Positions 24,900 through 33,792 of a stretch of 34,914 bases of DNA are shown in pieces; within the stretch, counting starts at the first letter, position 1; each line of letters begins with the position of its first letter. A program made the position numbers and the translations under genes. The notes beneath the pieces are model-generated. The model saw only the letters and a program-made list of their open reading frames with translations, searched no databases and was not told where the DNA came from. Source of the DNA: Lachnospiraceae bacterium (lineage in GTDB: Bacteria; Bacillota; Clostridia; Lachnospirales; Lachnospiraceae); the NCBI GenBank assembly GCA_029053015.1, contig JAIDHX010000051.1, positions 1 through 34,914 on the forward strand, in the 5' to 3' direction.

Positions 24900-26165
24900 A
24901 TGCTGGAGAAAGAAAAAATCGGCAAAAGAATTGCTTTTTACAGGAAAGAAAAAGGGATGACGCAAAAGGAGCTTGCAGACTTTCTGCATATATCCTATCA
25001 GGCAGTCTCGAAATGGGAATCCGGAAAGAGTATGCCCGCAGTTGAAATGCTGTATGAAATCTCAAAGCTGTTAAACGTAACAGTGGATGCGCTGTTAAAT
25101 GAAAATGAGTGGAAAAGCAGAAGCATTACCTATCGGGATTCGGGATTGGACACAGAAAAACTACATGCGCTGAAAAGGGAAATCCAGAAGCTGAATACAA
25201 AAGGCGATACGATATTGTCTGCGAATTATGCGGACGCCTGCCTGTTTCGGATAGATACCTCGCAGATGAAGGAACCGGTATACTCCTGTATTACCTGTGT
25301 CCCGGGCTCGAAGGAAAAACTGGCAAGGGAGTACAGGTATAATCAGGAAATTTGTGCGGATGCAGCCGCAAGCGCCATGAATCATACATTGCAGCATGGT
25401 GTAAAGCCGGTGATATTAAAGGCAATGGTCACATGCGGAAATTACAATCAGGAACAGTTATATCTAATGGCGCAGGCGTTTCAGAGAACATGTGACAAAA
25501 ATAATATTTTGTTTGCCGGAATGGAGATTGCTGCACAGCCGGTAAATTATACCGTAGAAGAGTATGCGGTAAGCGCTACGGTGGTAGGTGTACAGGACAG
25601 GGATAAGGTACTGACCGGAAGTCGTCTGCGGGAAGGCGATGTGCTGATTGGCATTAAGACGGAAGGCATAGATGGAACAAGCTATCCCTTTGTAAAAGTA
25701 ATGCTGGACAAAAAGCCGGAGCTTTATCACGCGAAAATTGATGAAAACAGATTTTTTCTTGACGAACTTATGAAGGCGAATACAGCATATGCAAGAGAAG
25801 TAGCAGCGTTACAGGAAAAAGGATATTTGCACAAGGCATTTCGGATGGCCAATGCGCTGCTGCGGGCGGGAAGCTGGCGGGATGTGCCAGAAGGACTGGG
25901 GATATGTATTGATCTGTCTTCCGTCCCGGTTATGCCTCTTTATCAGTTTCTTTTTTCGCAGGACATGATTGGAGAAGATGTGTTTGCGAGTCATTTTAAT
26001 ATGGGAATCGGTATGGTGGCGGCTGTGCCGGAAAAGCACTGGGAAGAAGCAATGGAAGTGATTGGGCAGTTTTCTGAGTGCTGGCGCATCGGGCGGGTGG
26101 AAACAAATCATAACCGGAAGGGAGAAAAAATCTGGAGCAGAGGGCGGATATTATGGCAGGAGTGA
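24900..26165 (+). CDS. XRE-type HTH regulator fused to a PurM (AIR synthetase)-like domain
   Basis: A 421-residue fusion. Residues 5-68 are an XRE/Cro-type helix-turn-helix (IGKRIAFYRKEKGMTQKELA, then ISYQAVSKWESGK). Residues 77-403 align by eye with PurM, the enzyme that closes the aminoimidazole ring in purine synthesis: TYRDSGLDTEKLHALKREI matches the TYKDAGVDI start, GSRLREGDVLIGI matches the GS..EGDVLIGL strand, IDLSSVPVMPLY and HFNMGIGM (365-372) match the C-terminal half. Catalytic PurM has GTDGVGTK near position 132; here it reads TCVPGSKEK, and the following Asp/Asn cluster is altered (AMNHTL). So it is probably a non-catalytic ligand sensor. ATG 24900 is the start; the frame is open from 24699. 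The next gene starts within or 2 bases after its end. Confidence 0.85.
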   Translation: MLEKEKIGKRIAFYRKEKGMTQKELADFLHISYQAVSKWESGKSMPAVEMLYEISKLLNVTVDALLNENEWKSRSITYRDSGLDTEKLHALKREIQKLNTKGDTILSANYADACLFRIDTSQMKEPVYSCITCVPGSKEKLAREYRYNQEICADAAASAMNHTLQHGVKPVILKAMVTCGNYNQEQLYLMAQAFQRTCDKNNILFAGMEIAAQPVNYTVEEYAVSATVVGVQDRDKVLTGSRLREGDVLIGIKTEGIDGTSYPFVKVMLDKKPELYHAKIDENRFFLDELMKANTAYAREVAALQEKGYLHKAFRMANALLRAGSWRDVPEGLGICIDLSSVPVMPLYQFLFSQDMIGEDVFASHFNMGIGMVAAVPEKHWEEAMEVIGQFSECWRIGRVETNHNRKGEKIWSRGRILWQE

Positions 26166-26167
26166 AA

Positions 26168-27898
26168 ATGAGACAATGTCAGGACAAAACCCTGACACAA
26201 GTTTTATGGTATGTCGGCAGGCACACAAAGCTTATATTGTCTGCCCTTGCGGCCGGCGCGTTGTGTGCAATATGCGGAGTTGCCGGTTCTGCGCTTTTAA
26301 AGCGTGTAATTGATGGATTGAGAGCGGGAACGCTGACGGATATGAGCAGCATCATACTGATGTGTATTGGCATCTTGATAGCAGGAGCGGTTTCTGCATG
26401 GATAACGCGGTATGCCTCCGGAAGTGCGGCAACCAAAGTACTGCAGGAGATAAAGGATGCTGCTGCTGCCCATATTACCCGAATGACAGCAGAATTTATG
26501 GCAAAAAACCATTCGGGAGATATTCTTTCCAGGCTGACAGACGATGTGAACAGAGTCAGCAGTTTTGTACAGGATGATTTGATTCTTGTCATCAGAAATC
26601 CTTTTTTGCTTCTTTTCTATCTGATATATTTGCTGTATCTCAATCCGCCCTTGTTTCTGATTTCTATAGTGCCGGTAGTCCTGTGTCTGCCGCTGGGCGC
26701 TTCGCTGACAACGAAATTCAAAGCCGGTTCTAAAGCGTATATGCAGTATTCCGCGGATATTATCAGTGCATCGGCGGATATGATAGGCGGCATGGAGGTG
26801 GTCAAAAGTTACTCCCTTCAGGATACGCTTTTAGAGGATTACCGTAAGAGTGTACAGAAAATGACCGATATGGCAGTTCATAATGATAAAAACCAGTATA
26901 AGGGGCGTGCGTTTTGGATTCTGTCGGGTACGCTTTCTTCCATACTCTGCCTTGGCGCAGGAGGATGGTTCTGCCTGCAGGGAAGGCTTTCCATAGGCGG
27001 GCTGGTAGCGTTTTTTTCCCTGCTGCCGAAGATGGTGGAAGTCATCAATGATATGGCAAACAGAGTATTTAACAGCAAGACGGCGCTGGCGGCGGCAGAG
27101 CGGGTATTTGAGGTATTGAACACGCCAATTGAGCCCACGGGAAGCATAGAGTCCGGCAGGGAGGATGCGCCGGCAATAGAATTGAAAGATGTATCGTTTT
27201 CTTATGAAGAAGGGGTTCCTGTGCTGGCGGGCACAAGCTTTCAGGTTCCAAGAGGAAAGACCGTGGCAGTGGTGGGTGCGAGCGGCGGTGGAAAAAGCAC
27301 GCTGCTGCGCCTTTTATGCGGATTTTACAGGCCGCAGCAGGGAAATATTCTGATTGAAGGAATTCCGCTTGCGGATTGGAATCTGGAAGCGCTGCGCTCC
27401 CGTTTTTCCTATGTATCCCAGCACGCCTATTTGTTTCCGGTGTCTGTGGGGGAAAATATTGCCATGGGCAGACCGGGGGCAGAGGAAAAGGAGATTCACA
27501 GGGCGGCTGAAGCGGCAAATGCCTCCGGTTTTATAGACGAACTGCCGCAAAAGTATAATACGATGGCCGGCGAACGGGGTTCACGTCTGTCAGGTGGACA
27601 GATACAGCGTATTTCCATTGCGAGAGCCATTTTAAAGGATGCGCCCATACTGCTTTTAGATGAGGCGACTTCTGCGCTTGACGTACAGGCGGAGACCGAT
27701 GTGCAAAAAGCGATTGATGGGCTGGCAAAGGGGCGTACAACACTTGTGGTGGCGCATCGGCTGTCCACGATAAAAAACGCGGATTGCATTGTAGTTATGG
27801 AGCACGGGAGAGTCGCTGAGATGGGGAAGCATGAGGATTTGCTAAAACAGGGCAGGGTTTATCCGAAGCTTTACGCGATGTATGCAGGAGGTCAGTGA
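26168..27898 (+). CDS. ABC exporter half transporter (first of pair)
   Basis: A 576-residue membrane-ATPase fusion with six helices (about 20-310). Walker A GASGGGKST is at 370-378, LSGGQ at 474-478, Walker B ILLLDEA at 494-500 with a canonical catalytic Glu, and AHRLST carries the H-loop. Both ATP-site motifs are intact, unlike the exporter at 19589. ATG 26168 follows AGGAG (26158-26162); ATG 26153, inside the HTH-PurM gene, is an alternative. It is coupled to the regulator and to the next half transporter. Substrate unknown; control by a purine-like signal is suggested by the regulator (inference). Confidence 0.92.
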   Translation: MRQCQDKTLTQVLWYVGRHTKLILSALAAGALCAICGVAGSALLKRVIDGLRAGTLTDMSSIILMCIGILIAGAVSAWITRYASGSAATKVLQEIKDAAAAHITRMTAEFMAKNHSGDILSRLTDDVNRVSSFVQDDLILVIRNPFLLLFYLIYLLYLNPPLFLISIVPVVLCLPLGASLTTKFKAGSKAYMQYSADIISASADMIGGMEVVKSYSLQDTLLEDYRKSVQKMTDMAVHNDKNQYKGRAFWILSGTLSSILCLGAGGWFCLQGRLSIGGLVAFFSLLPKMVEVINDMANRVFNSKTALAAAERVFEVLNTPIEPTGSIESGREDAPAIELKDVSFSYEEGVPVLAGTSFQVPRGKTVAVVGASGGGKSTLLRLLCGFYRPQQGNILIEGIPLADWNLEALRSRFSYVSQHAYLFPVSVGENIAMGRPGAEEKEIHRAAEAANASGFIDELPQKYNTMAGERGSRLSGGQIQRISIARAILKDAPILLLDEATSALDVQAETDVQKAIDGLAKGRTTLVVAHRLSTIKNADCIVVMEHGRVAEMGKHEDLLKQGRVYPKLYAMYAGGQ

Positions 27899-29697
27899 TG
27901 GCTAAAGACAAAATAACGGCTGCAGGGCTGAAAAAATATCTGTCGCTCTTTGAAAAATCCGGTGCATACTGGGTCTGCCTGCTGCTGATTCCGGTTACGG
28001 ATATATTTGTAAGCATAATGAACGCACTGCTTTATCAGAATATTGTAAATGCAGTGATGGTCTCTGATATGGATTTATTTTACGGCGCTCTTTGGCTGGC
28101 AGGGGTGGTCTTGGCTGTAAACATGGCAAGATGCCTGCTGATTTACACCTATATGTATCATATCCGTCAGATTATGAAAAGGCTTCGCCTGCGGGTGATG
28201 ACACATTTGTTTCATCTGCCGATGTCTTATTTTGAAGGTCATCACACAGCAGATTCCATACAAAAATTGTGTTTTAATGTTGAGAATATCAAAAATTCCC
28301 TTGCGAACGGACATCAGAGGGTTATCAGTCCCATTATAATCGGTACTGCTGCCATTATCATGATTTTATGGCTGGATCCGCGGATAGGGATTATGGTGCT
28401 TGTATTAAGCATCGTATCGGTGAGGATCAATATTGTTCTTTCGAAGCCGCTTCGCGGTATGGCGGTCAGGATACAGAAGCTGCTTGCCGTATGTACGGAG
28501 CGTCTGACGGATATACTGGCAGGGCTTGACGTTATCAAGATGTTTTCAGGTGCGCGGGTTATGGCGGAAAAGTATTCTGCTGCAAATGCAGAAGTAGCTG
28601 TGGAGACTGTGAAGCGGTTTCGCAGAATGTCCGATGTGCAGGCGGTAGAATGGGTATTTGGATTTTTGTGTAATGTTGTCGTCCTGCTTATCGGTGTGTT
28701 TATGTCCTTCGCGGGCTTGGTGGATTTTGGCACGGTGGTGGCGATTCTCAGTCTGCAGGGCATGGTGTCCTATTTCTTAAGCAATATCGGCAGTGCATGG
28801 GGGAGCCTGATAGATGCTTTTGTCCTTGCGGACAGGGTGTTTGAAATTCTGGATCAGCCGTTTTTGCAGGAGAACTGCCGGATTGGCAGTCAGGATACAG
28901 AATCGGACTTGTCCATGGAAAATGGCGGAATCCAAATAAAGGATGCCGTATTTTCCTATGAAGCGTCAGAAAGGGTATTAAACGGCGTGGATATTACAGT
29001 GGAGAAAGGAAGAACAGCCGCGCTTGTAGGAGAGAGCGGCGGCGGTAAGAGTACAGTAGTCAAACTGCTGATGGGATTTTACCGGTTAGACAGTGGTTCT
29101 GTCAAAGTGCTTGGAAGACCTTTGTCCGACTATACGCCGGATGAACTGCGGGAAAACATTGCGTATGTGCCGCAGGATGCCTATCTTTTTACGACAAGCA
29201 TAAAAGAAAATATACGGTATGGAAGACTGGGAGCGAGTGATGAGGAAGTCATGGAAGCGGCAAAGCGCGCCTACGCCCATGAATTTATCATGTCGTTTCC
29301 TGATGGGTATGACACACTGGTCGGAGAGCGGGGTGAAAGTCTGTCGGGAGGGCAGCGCCAGCGGATTGCCATAGCCCGCGCGTTTATCAGAAATGCGCCG
29401 ATACTCCTCTTGGATGAAGCAACCTCTGCTCTGGATGCAGAGAGCGAGCAGTTTGTGCAGAGAGGCATAGAGGCACTTATGGGAGGTCGTACCACGCTTG
29501 TGGTAGCGCACAGGCTTTCAACCATTGAAAAAGCAGATATGATATACGTTATAGGGAGCGGAAGGGTATGCGAAAAGGGCAGGCATACCGAATTGATGGA
29601 GCAGGGAGGTATATACAAAAGGCTGGTGGAGCTGTCGGGAAGCCATGTCAGCTGGAAGAATCCATCTTTTTCATCACAGCAAAATAGCTGCAGATGA
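27898..29697 (+). CDS. ABC exporter half transporter (second of pair)
   Basis: A 599-residue half transporter. The membrane part (about 20-310) is followed by Walker A GESGGGKST, signature LSGGQRQRIAIARA, Walker B ILLLDEATSALD and AHRLST, all canonical. ATG 27898 follows AGGAGG (27886-27891) and overlaps the stop of the first half. The two halves probably form a heterodimer with two active sites. Its last 50 bases overlap the convergent MATE gene, so the C-terminal WKNPSFSSQQNSCR region is encoded opposite the MATE tail. Confidence 0.92.
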   Translation: MAKDKITAAGLKKYLSLFEKSGAYWVCLLLIPVTDIFVSIMNALLYQNIVNAVMVSDMDLFYGALWLAGVVLAVNMARCLLIYTYMYHIRQIMKRLRLRVMTHLFHLPMSYFEGHHTADSIQKLCFNVENIKNSLANGHQRVISPIIIGTAAIIMILWLDPRIGIMVLVLSIVSVRINIVLSKPLRGMAVRIQKLLAVCTERLTDILAGLDVIKMFSGARVMAEKYSAANAEVAVETVKRFRRMSDVQAVEWVFGFLCNVVVLLIGVFMSFAGLVDFGTVVAILSLQGMVSYFLSNIGSAWGSLIDAFVLADRVFEILDQPFLQENCRIGSQDTESDLSMENGGIQIKDAVFSYEASERVLNGVDITVEKGRTAALVGESGGGKSTVVKLLMGFYRLDSGSVKVLGRPLSDYTPDELRENIAYVPQDAYLFTTSIKENIRYGRLGASDEEVMEAAKRAYAHEFIMSFPDGYDTLVGERGESLSGGQRQRIAIARAFIRNAPILLLDEATSALDAESEQFVQRGIEALMGGRTTLVVAHRLSTIEKADMIYVIGSGRVCEKGRHTELMEQGGIYKRLVELSGSHVSWKNPSFSSQQNSCR

Positions 29698-30997
29698 GAA
29701 TCAGATCCGCGCCCACCCATGCCATAATTTCCGCATAGAAGATGCCGGTTTCGCCGATGACCATGGGCAGCAGGACAGCGGTTGCGGCACGCATAATGAA
29801 TTCCGCGATGCCGGAAACCATGGGAAGTACGGTATTGCCCACTCCCTGAATGGTGGAACGTGTTACATGCAGGATATAGAGGATGGGCAGGCACAGGCTC
29901 ATAATGGCAAGGTAATAGTAGGCAACGTAAAGAGTCTGTTCCACTTCCTGCGGCGTGCCGGAAATGAAACAGCCAAGGATTGCCTTGCCGCCTAAAAGCA
30001 TAATTGCGGCAATGACTGCGGAAGTTGCCAGTGCAATGAGAACGGCAGCACGCATACCCTTGCGGATGCGCTCCGTCCTGCCCGCGCCCAGATTCTGCCC
30101 CGTGTAAGTGACCATGGAATAGCCGTAGGAAGTGGCGGCTATTTCCAGTACACCGTAGAGCTTGTTGGTAGCGGTAAAGCCCGCGATAAAAATAACGCCG
30201 GAGCCGTTGACGACAAACTGTACAATCATGCCGCCGATGGATATGACGGCGTTCTGAAATGCCATGGGCGACCCCAGCATAAGCAGCTTGGCGGAGAGGC
30301 GGTCCTGCAGGCTGAAATCGGAACGGCGGAGGGAGAGTATCTCTATTTTGCGGATATGGTACAGGCAGAAGAGACTGGAAAATAGCTGGGCAATCAGGGT
30401 AGCCGCGGCTGCGCCGCCGATGCCAAGGCCAAAAACCAGCACGAACAGAAGATCCAGTGCGATATTGACGATGGCGGCGGCAATCATGGCAAGCAAAGGC
30501 GTCCTGCTGTCTCCAAGGGAGCGCAGAATGGTTGCAAGCAGATTATAGGACATCACGATGGGGATGCCCAGATACATAATACGCAGATACAGCAGGGCAT
30601 CGCCGATGATTTCAGGCGGTGTCTGTAAAAGAGACAATATTGGGTGCGCGATGATCTGTCCTGCGCATAAAAGCAGGACGGAGGAAAGCAGGGACAGGGT
30701 GATGGAACAGCCCACGGTCTTGCGAAGCTCGTCATATTTGCCTGCACCGAATTGCTGCGCCATGAGGATGCCGAAGCCCTGCGTAATTCCCTGAATGACG
30801 CCAAGCATCATCCAGTTCATCCAGTCAGCCGCACCGATGGCGGCGAGGGCATTTACGCCGAGCGCTTTTCCCACCACCATGGTGTCCACAACGGTATAGA
30901 GCTGCTGAAAGACATTGCCTATCATCAGAGGCAGTGCAAAGGCAAGTATAAGGGAAGCCGGCTTCCCCTCTGTCATATTTTTCATGCGTGCCGCCAT
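29648..30997 (-). CDS. MATE family efflux transporter
   Basis: A 449-residue, twelve-helix antiporter of the MATE family. FALPLMIGNVFQQLYTVVDT near the N-terminus, the repeated half near 225-280 (LGSPMAFQNAVISIGG) and GQNLGAGRTERIRKG are typical of the DinF/NorM-like clostridial group. MATE pumps exchange Na+ or H+ for cationic drugs. The frame is open to 31054, but GGAAGGG at 31005-31011 (minus strand) selects ATG 30997. Its 3' end overlaps the convergent ABC gene by 50 bases. Confidence 0.92.
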   Translation of the reverse strand: MAARMKNMTEGKPASLILAFALPLMIGNVFQQLYTVVDTMVVGKALGVNALAAIGAADWMNWMMLGVIQGITQGFGILMAQQFGAGKYDELRKTVGCSITLSLLSSVLLLCAGQIIAHPILSLLQTPPEIIGDALLYLRIMYLGIPIVMSYNLLATILRSLGDSRTPLLAMIAAAIVNIALDLLFVLVFGLGIGGAAAATLIAQLFSSLFCLYHIRKIEILSLRRSDFSLQDRLSAKLLMLGSPMAFQNAVISIGGMIVQFVVNGSGVIFIAGFTATNKLYGVLEIAATSYGYSMVTYTGQNLGAGRTERIRKGMRAAVLIALATSAVIAAIMLLGGKAILGCFISGTPQEVEQTLYVAYYYLAIMSLCLPILYILHVTRSTIQGVGNTVLPMVSGIAEFIMRAATAVLLPMVIGETGIFYAEIMAWVGADLILICSYFAVMKKMDSSS

Positions 30998-31112
30998 ATC
31001 ATAACCCTTCCTGTAAGCATTTCTAAAATATAGTGTTCGATGAACATTTATCATATCACATCAGCAGTTAGAAATCAAAAATTTTAGCATTTGAATAAAA
31101 TTTTTTCGTTTG

Positions 31113-31141
31113 TTGAAGGCATTGCGATATTGTGTTATACT
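31113..31141 (+). promoter_or_regulatory. promoter of the DUF6033-like gene
   Basis: TTGAAG (31113-31118), a 17-base spacer and TATACT (31136-31141). Transcription starting near 31148 gives an unusually long leader of about 157 bases. Confidence 0.65.
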
Positions 31142-31188
31142 AACCTTGGATATTTTTGTTTACAACACAAAAAGTCTGTTTCACACAA

Positions 31189-31249
31189 TTTTGGTTCAGT
31201 CTGCAAAATGCAGAACCGAAACATGAAATGCGAGTAGCGATAAACTTGC
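31189..31249 (+). promoter_or_regulatory. structured 5' leader, two hairpins
   Basis: TTTTGGTTC (31189-31197) pairs with GAACCGAAA (31213-31221), with one G-T pair and an inner TGCA/TGCA stem. GCGAGT (31230-31235) pairs with ACTTGC (31244-31249). I do not recognise a known riboswitch. The leader may be a stability element or bind a regulator. Confidence 0.45.
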
Positions 31250-31304
31250 CCTTAAAAGCTGTAAATGAAAAGGATTTCAAAATTAAAATCAAGGAGGACA
31301 AAAA

Positions 31305-32462
31305 ATGGGAATTGATATTTACCAGAACTACAGTCAATTTTACAGAGGGACGGAATCACTGAAAAGCTATGGCTCTAATGGAACATCAAAAAAAGATACT
31401 TTGGTGAAATATGAATTTAACACCACGGATGAAAAGGGCAACAAGGTCATGGATAAGTTGTCCAAAGAAGAAACCTTCCGCACAATGAACGAAATATCTG
31501 CACAGTATGGGGATAATGTGATTGTGGAATTTTCGGGAGATGCACTTACCGTAATGGAACAGCACGGAAAAGGACTTCTGGATGAACCCGTAGAAAGAGA
31601 GCCGATACCGGTGGAAACGTTGGAAGGCCCCCGCGTGGTTACGGAAGAAGAATGGAACGCAATACAAGAAAAAAGCGCAAAGCTGGGTGATGACATGGTT
31701 GCCATTATGCGTGATGTCGATTCGGCTTCCTATAAAGAATATCAAAGGATATCGCAGGAGGGAATGGCGTCAGGCACAAGGGAAGGCATGACGGCAGGTT
31801 TCCGGTACTTATCTAACTGGATGCAGAAAAAGGCGAATGAAAACCCGAGATGGGTGGATGAATACAAGGCAGCTCAAAAGACAGAAACCGATACAAAGGT
31901 AAAGAGCAGTGAGCCTAAATTATCTAAAAAGGCGGCAGATTTTTTGGCAAAGCTTAGAAAAAGGTATGGAGGTTTTGATTTTATCGTAGGAAATGCAGGG
32001 GATAATTTACGTTCTCTTGTGAAAAACAGTAGCAAGGAGTTTTCTGTTATTTTTTCAACCGAAGAGCTTGAAAAAATGGCGGCGGACGAGAAATATGCGG
32101 ACGAGAAAATAAAAGCCATGGAGGGCGCTGTCAGGATGTCCCGGCAGATTAACGAGCAGTTTGGGTTTGAAAGCGCTTTTGACGGCAATGGCGTCAAAAT
32201 GACTAAATTTGGCATTTCCTTCAATGCGGATGGAACAACGTCATTCTTTGCCGAGTTGGAAAAAAACAGCGCTGCCCAAAGAGAATATATTGAGAAGCAG
32301 CAGGAAGAAAAACGCACCCAGAAGAGGGAAGATGCAAAAAAGATAACTGTGCAGGCGGACAGTGAAGAAGAACTCATGGAAAAAATCAGGAAAGCGGGCC
32401 GAAGTACAGTATATGGGGAAAACGAGCCGGAGACCGGCAGGAGATTTGATTTCAGCATTTGA
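31305..32462 (+). CDS. uncharacterised protein, possibly DUF6033 family
   Basis: A 385-residue soluble protein with no signal peptide or membrane helix. It starts MGIDIYQNYSQFYRG after AAGGAGG. The middle (about 70-190) contains the helical pair EEWNAIQEKSAKLGDDMVA and MASGTREGMTAGFRYLSNWM. The C-terminal part has FIVGNAGDNLRSLV, SVIFSTEELEKMA, AVRMSRQINEQFG and FGISFNADGTTSFFAELEK, then a Lys/Glu/Arg-rich helix. The pattern recalls a Lachnospiraceae family I believe is catalogued as DUF6033, not checked. No function is known to me. The long structured leader and dedicated terminator show it is a single-gene transcript. Confidence 0.75.
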   Translation: MGIDIYQNYSQFYRGTESLKSYGSNGTSKKDTLVKYEFNTTDEKGNKVMDKLSKEETFRTMNEISAQYGDNVIVEFSGDALTVMEQHGKGLLDEPVEREPIPVETLEGPRVVTEEEWNAIQEKSAKLGDDMVAIMRDVDSASYKEYQRISQEGMASGTREGMTAGFRYLSNWMQKKANENPRWVDEYKAAQKTETDTKVKSSEPKLSKKAADFLAKLRKRYGGFDFIVGNAGDNLRSLVKNSSKEFSVIFSTEELEKMAADEKYADEKIKAMEGAVRMSRQINEQFGFESAFDGNGVKMTKFGISFNADGTTSFFAELEKNSAAQREYIEKQQEEKRTQKREDAKKITVQADSEEELMEKIRKAGRSTVYGENEPETGRRFDFSI

Positions 32463-32472
32463 TAAAAGTCCG

Positions 32473-32500
32473 AATGGCGGGGAGATTCTCCGCCATTTTT
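32473..32500 (+). terminator. intrinsic terminator after the DUF6033-like gene
   Basis: AATGGCGG (32473-32480) pairs with CCGCCATT (32490-32497), extended by GAG/CTC inside with a small bulge, and ends in five T. It begins 10 bases after the stop codon. Confidence 0.82.
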
Positions 32501-32545
32501 ATCATGAAAATCAGTGTAAAATACGATTTGTGCGGAGGCGTTAAA

Positions 32546-33022
32546 ATGAGCATCAGAAGAAAAATCATTGACTATTCACGGGGAGACAATCTGGGTCATT
32601 TCTGGCGGTTGTATCAGCGGCAGAGAAAGGCAAAAAACGGCATTTTCAGAGATATTCTGACCTTCCGGATGAGCAGATGCGCCCATAAGCACGGAGGCTA
32701 TGTTGGTCCCGAGGCAGAGTTTAAGGATGTGCCGAAACTGCCTCATGGACTGCACGGGATTTTTGTTTCCCGATATGCCACAATAGGGGAAAACTGCTGG
32801 ATTTACCAGAATGTAACGATTGGAGAGGTAAACAGGAAAGCACCGGTCATCGGAGATAACTGCCTGATTGGAGCGGGTGCGATTATCATCGGCGATATCA
32901 AGATTGGCAACAATGTAAAAATCGGTGCGGGGACAGTGGTCAATACGGATATTCCGGATAACTGCACGGTGGTGTCCCAGGCGATGCGTGTGATAGAAAA
33001 GGGGGAGCAGAGTGTTAATTAA
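32546..33022 (+). CDS. hexapeptide-repeat acyltransferase (serine acetyltransferase-like)
   Basis: A 158-residue left-handed beta-helix enzyme of the LbH family. The repeats IGENCWIYQNVTIGE, VIGDNCLIGAGAIIIG and IKIGNNVKIGAGTVV show the [LIV]GxxxX hexapeptide periodicity, and HGLHGIFVSRYATIG has the conserved His of the CysE/serine O-acetyltransferase-like subgroup. The protein lacks the long N-terminal helical domain of true CysE. The frame runs from 32459, but CGGAGG at 32532-32537 selects ATG 32546. It overlaps the next gene by 11 bases. The acceptor substrate is unknown. Confidence 0.85.
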   Translation: MSIRRKIIDYSRGDNLGHFWRLYQRQRKAKNGIFRDILTFRMSRCAHKHGGYVGPEAEFKDVPKLPHGLHGIFVSRYATIGENCWIYQNVTIGEVNRKAPVIGDNCLIGAGAIIIGDIKIGNNVKIGAGTVVNTDIPDNCTVVSQAMRVIEKGEQSVN

Positions 33023-33782
33023 ATTTTTAGTATGTTTTGCAGCAGGTGTAGGTGCAGGACTGGGTACCGGATTTGCGGGCATGAGCGCTGCTGCCGTTAT
33101 CAGCCCCATGCTGATAACTTTCTTAGGATTTGAGGCGTATGAGGCTGTCGGCATTGCACTGGCAAGTGATGTGCTGGCAAGCGCCATAAGTGCGTACACC
33201 TATGGAAAAAATAAGAATCTGGATGTCCGCAACGGATTGGTGATGATGGCTGCGGTGCTGGGATTTACAATGGTAGGAAGCTTCGTGGCAAGCCGGGTTC
33301 CGAATACTACGATGGGTAACTTTTCTGTATTTATGACGCTGCTTTTGGGTATTAAATTTATTGTGAAGCCGGTTATGACGACAAAGGAATCCATGGGCGC
33401 AGTCAGTGCGAAAAAGCGGATTGTACAATCCATTATCAGTGGCATGATGGTTGGATTTATCTGTGGTTTTGTCGGAGCAGGGGGCGGCATGATGATGCTG
33501 TTGATTCTGACAAGTGTTCTGGGCTATGAATTGAAAACGGCGGTTGGAACCAGCGTATTTATTATGGCATTTACCGCCCTGACAGGCGCTGTCAGCCATT
33601 TTGCCATAGGCGGTATGCCGGATTTGTGGTGCCTTGCCTTCTGTGTGGCGTCCACCCTGCTGTGGGCAAGGATTGCCGCAAAGTTTGCCAACAAAGCCAG
33701 CGCAATTACCCTGAACAGGGCAACGGGCGTTGTGCTGGCGGTTTTAGGGGCTGCAATCCTTGTGGTGAATTATGTGAAGTAG
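33012..33782 (+). CDS. TauE/SafE family permease
   Basis: A 256-residue protein with about eight membrane helices. AAGVGAGLGTGFAGMSAA near the N-terminus and its inverted repeat GFICGFVGAGGGMMMLLIL in the second half are the DUF81/TauE hallmark. Members move sulfite, sulfoacetate or other organic anions outward. The GTG 33012 start follows GGGGGAG (33001-33007) and lies inside the acyltransferase gene. Coupling to an acetyltransferase may indicate sulfur metabolism, but this is inference. Confidence 0.9.
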   Translation: MLIKFLVCFAAGVGAGLGTGFAGMSAAAVISPMLITFLGFEAYEAVGIALASDVLASAISAYTYGKNKNLDVRNGLVMMAAVLGFTMVGSFVASRVPNTTMGNFSVFMTLLLGIKFIVKPVMTTKESMGAVSAKKRIVQSIISGMMVGFICGFVGAGGGMMMLLILTSVLGYELKTAVGTSVFIMAFTALTGAVSHFAIGGMPDLWCLAFCVASTLLWARIAAKFANKASAITLNRATGVVLAVLGAAILVVNYVK

Positions 33783-33792
33783 CAGGTTGTGG

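Noticed and set aside
24900..26165. Genuine purine-synthesis purM
   Set aside because: The N-terminal HTH, the altered GTDGVGTK region and the absence of other pur genes argue for a regulator instead.
31156..31362. 68-codon frame in the leader of the DUF6033-like gene (MRVAINLPLKAV and onward)
   Set aside because: No ribosome site, overlaps the real gene and the hairpins. A leader peptide cannot be excluded, but nothing supports it.
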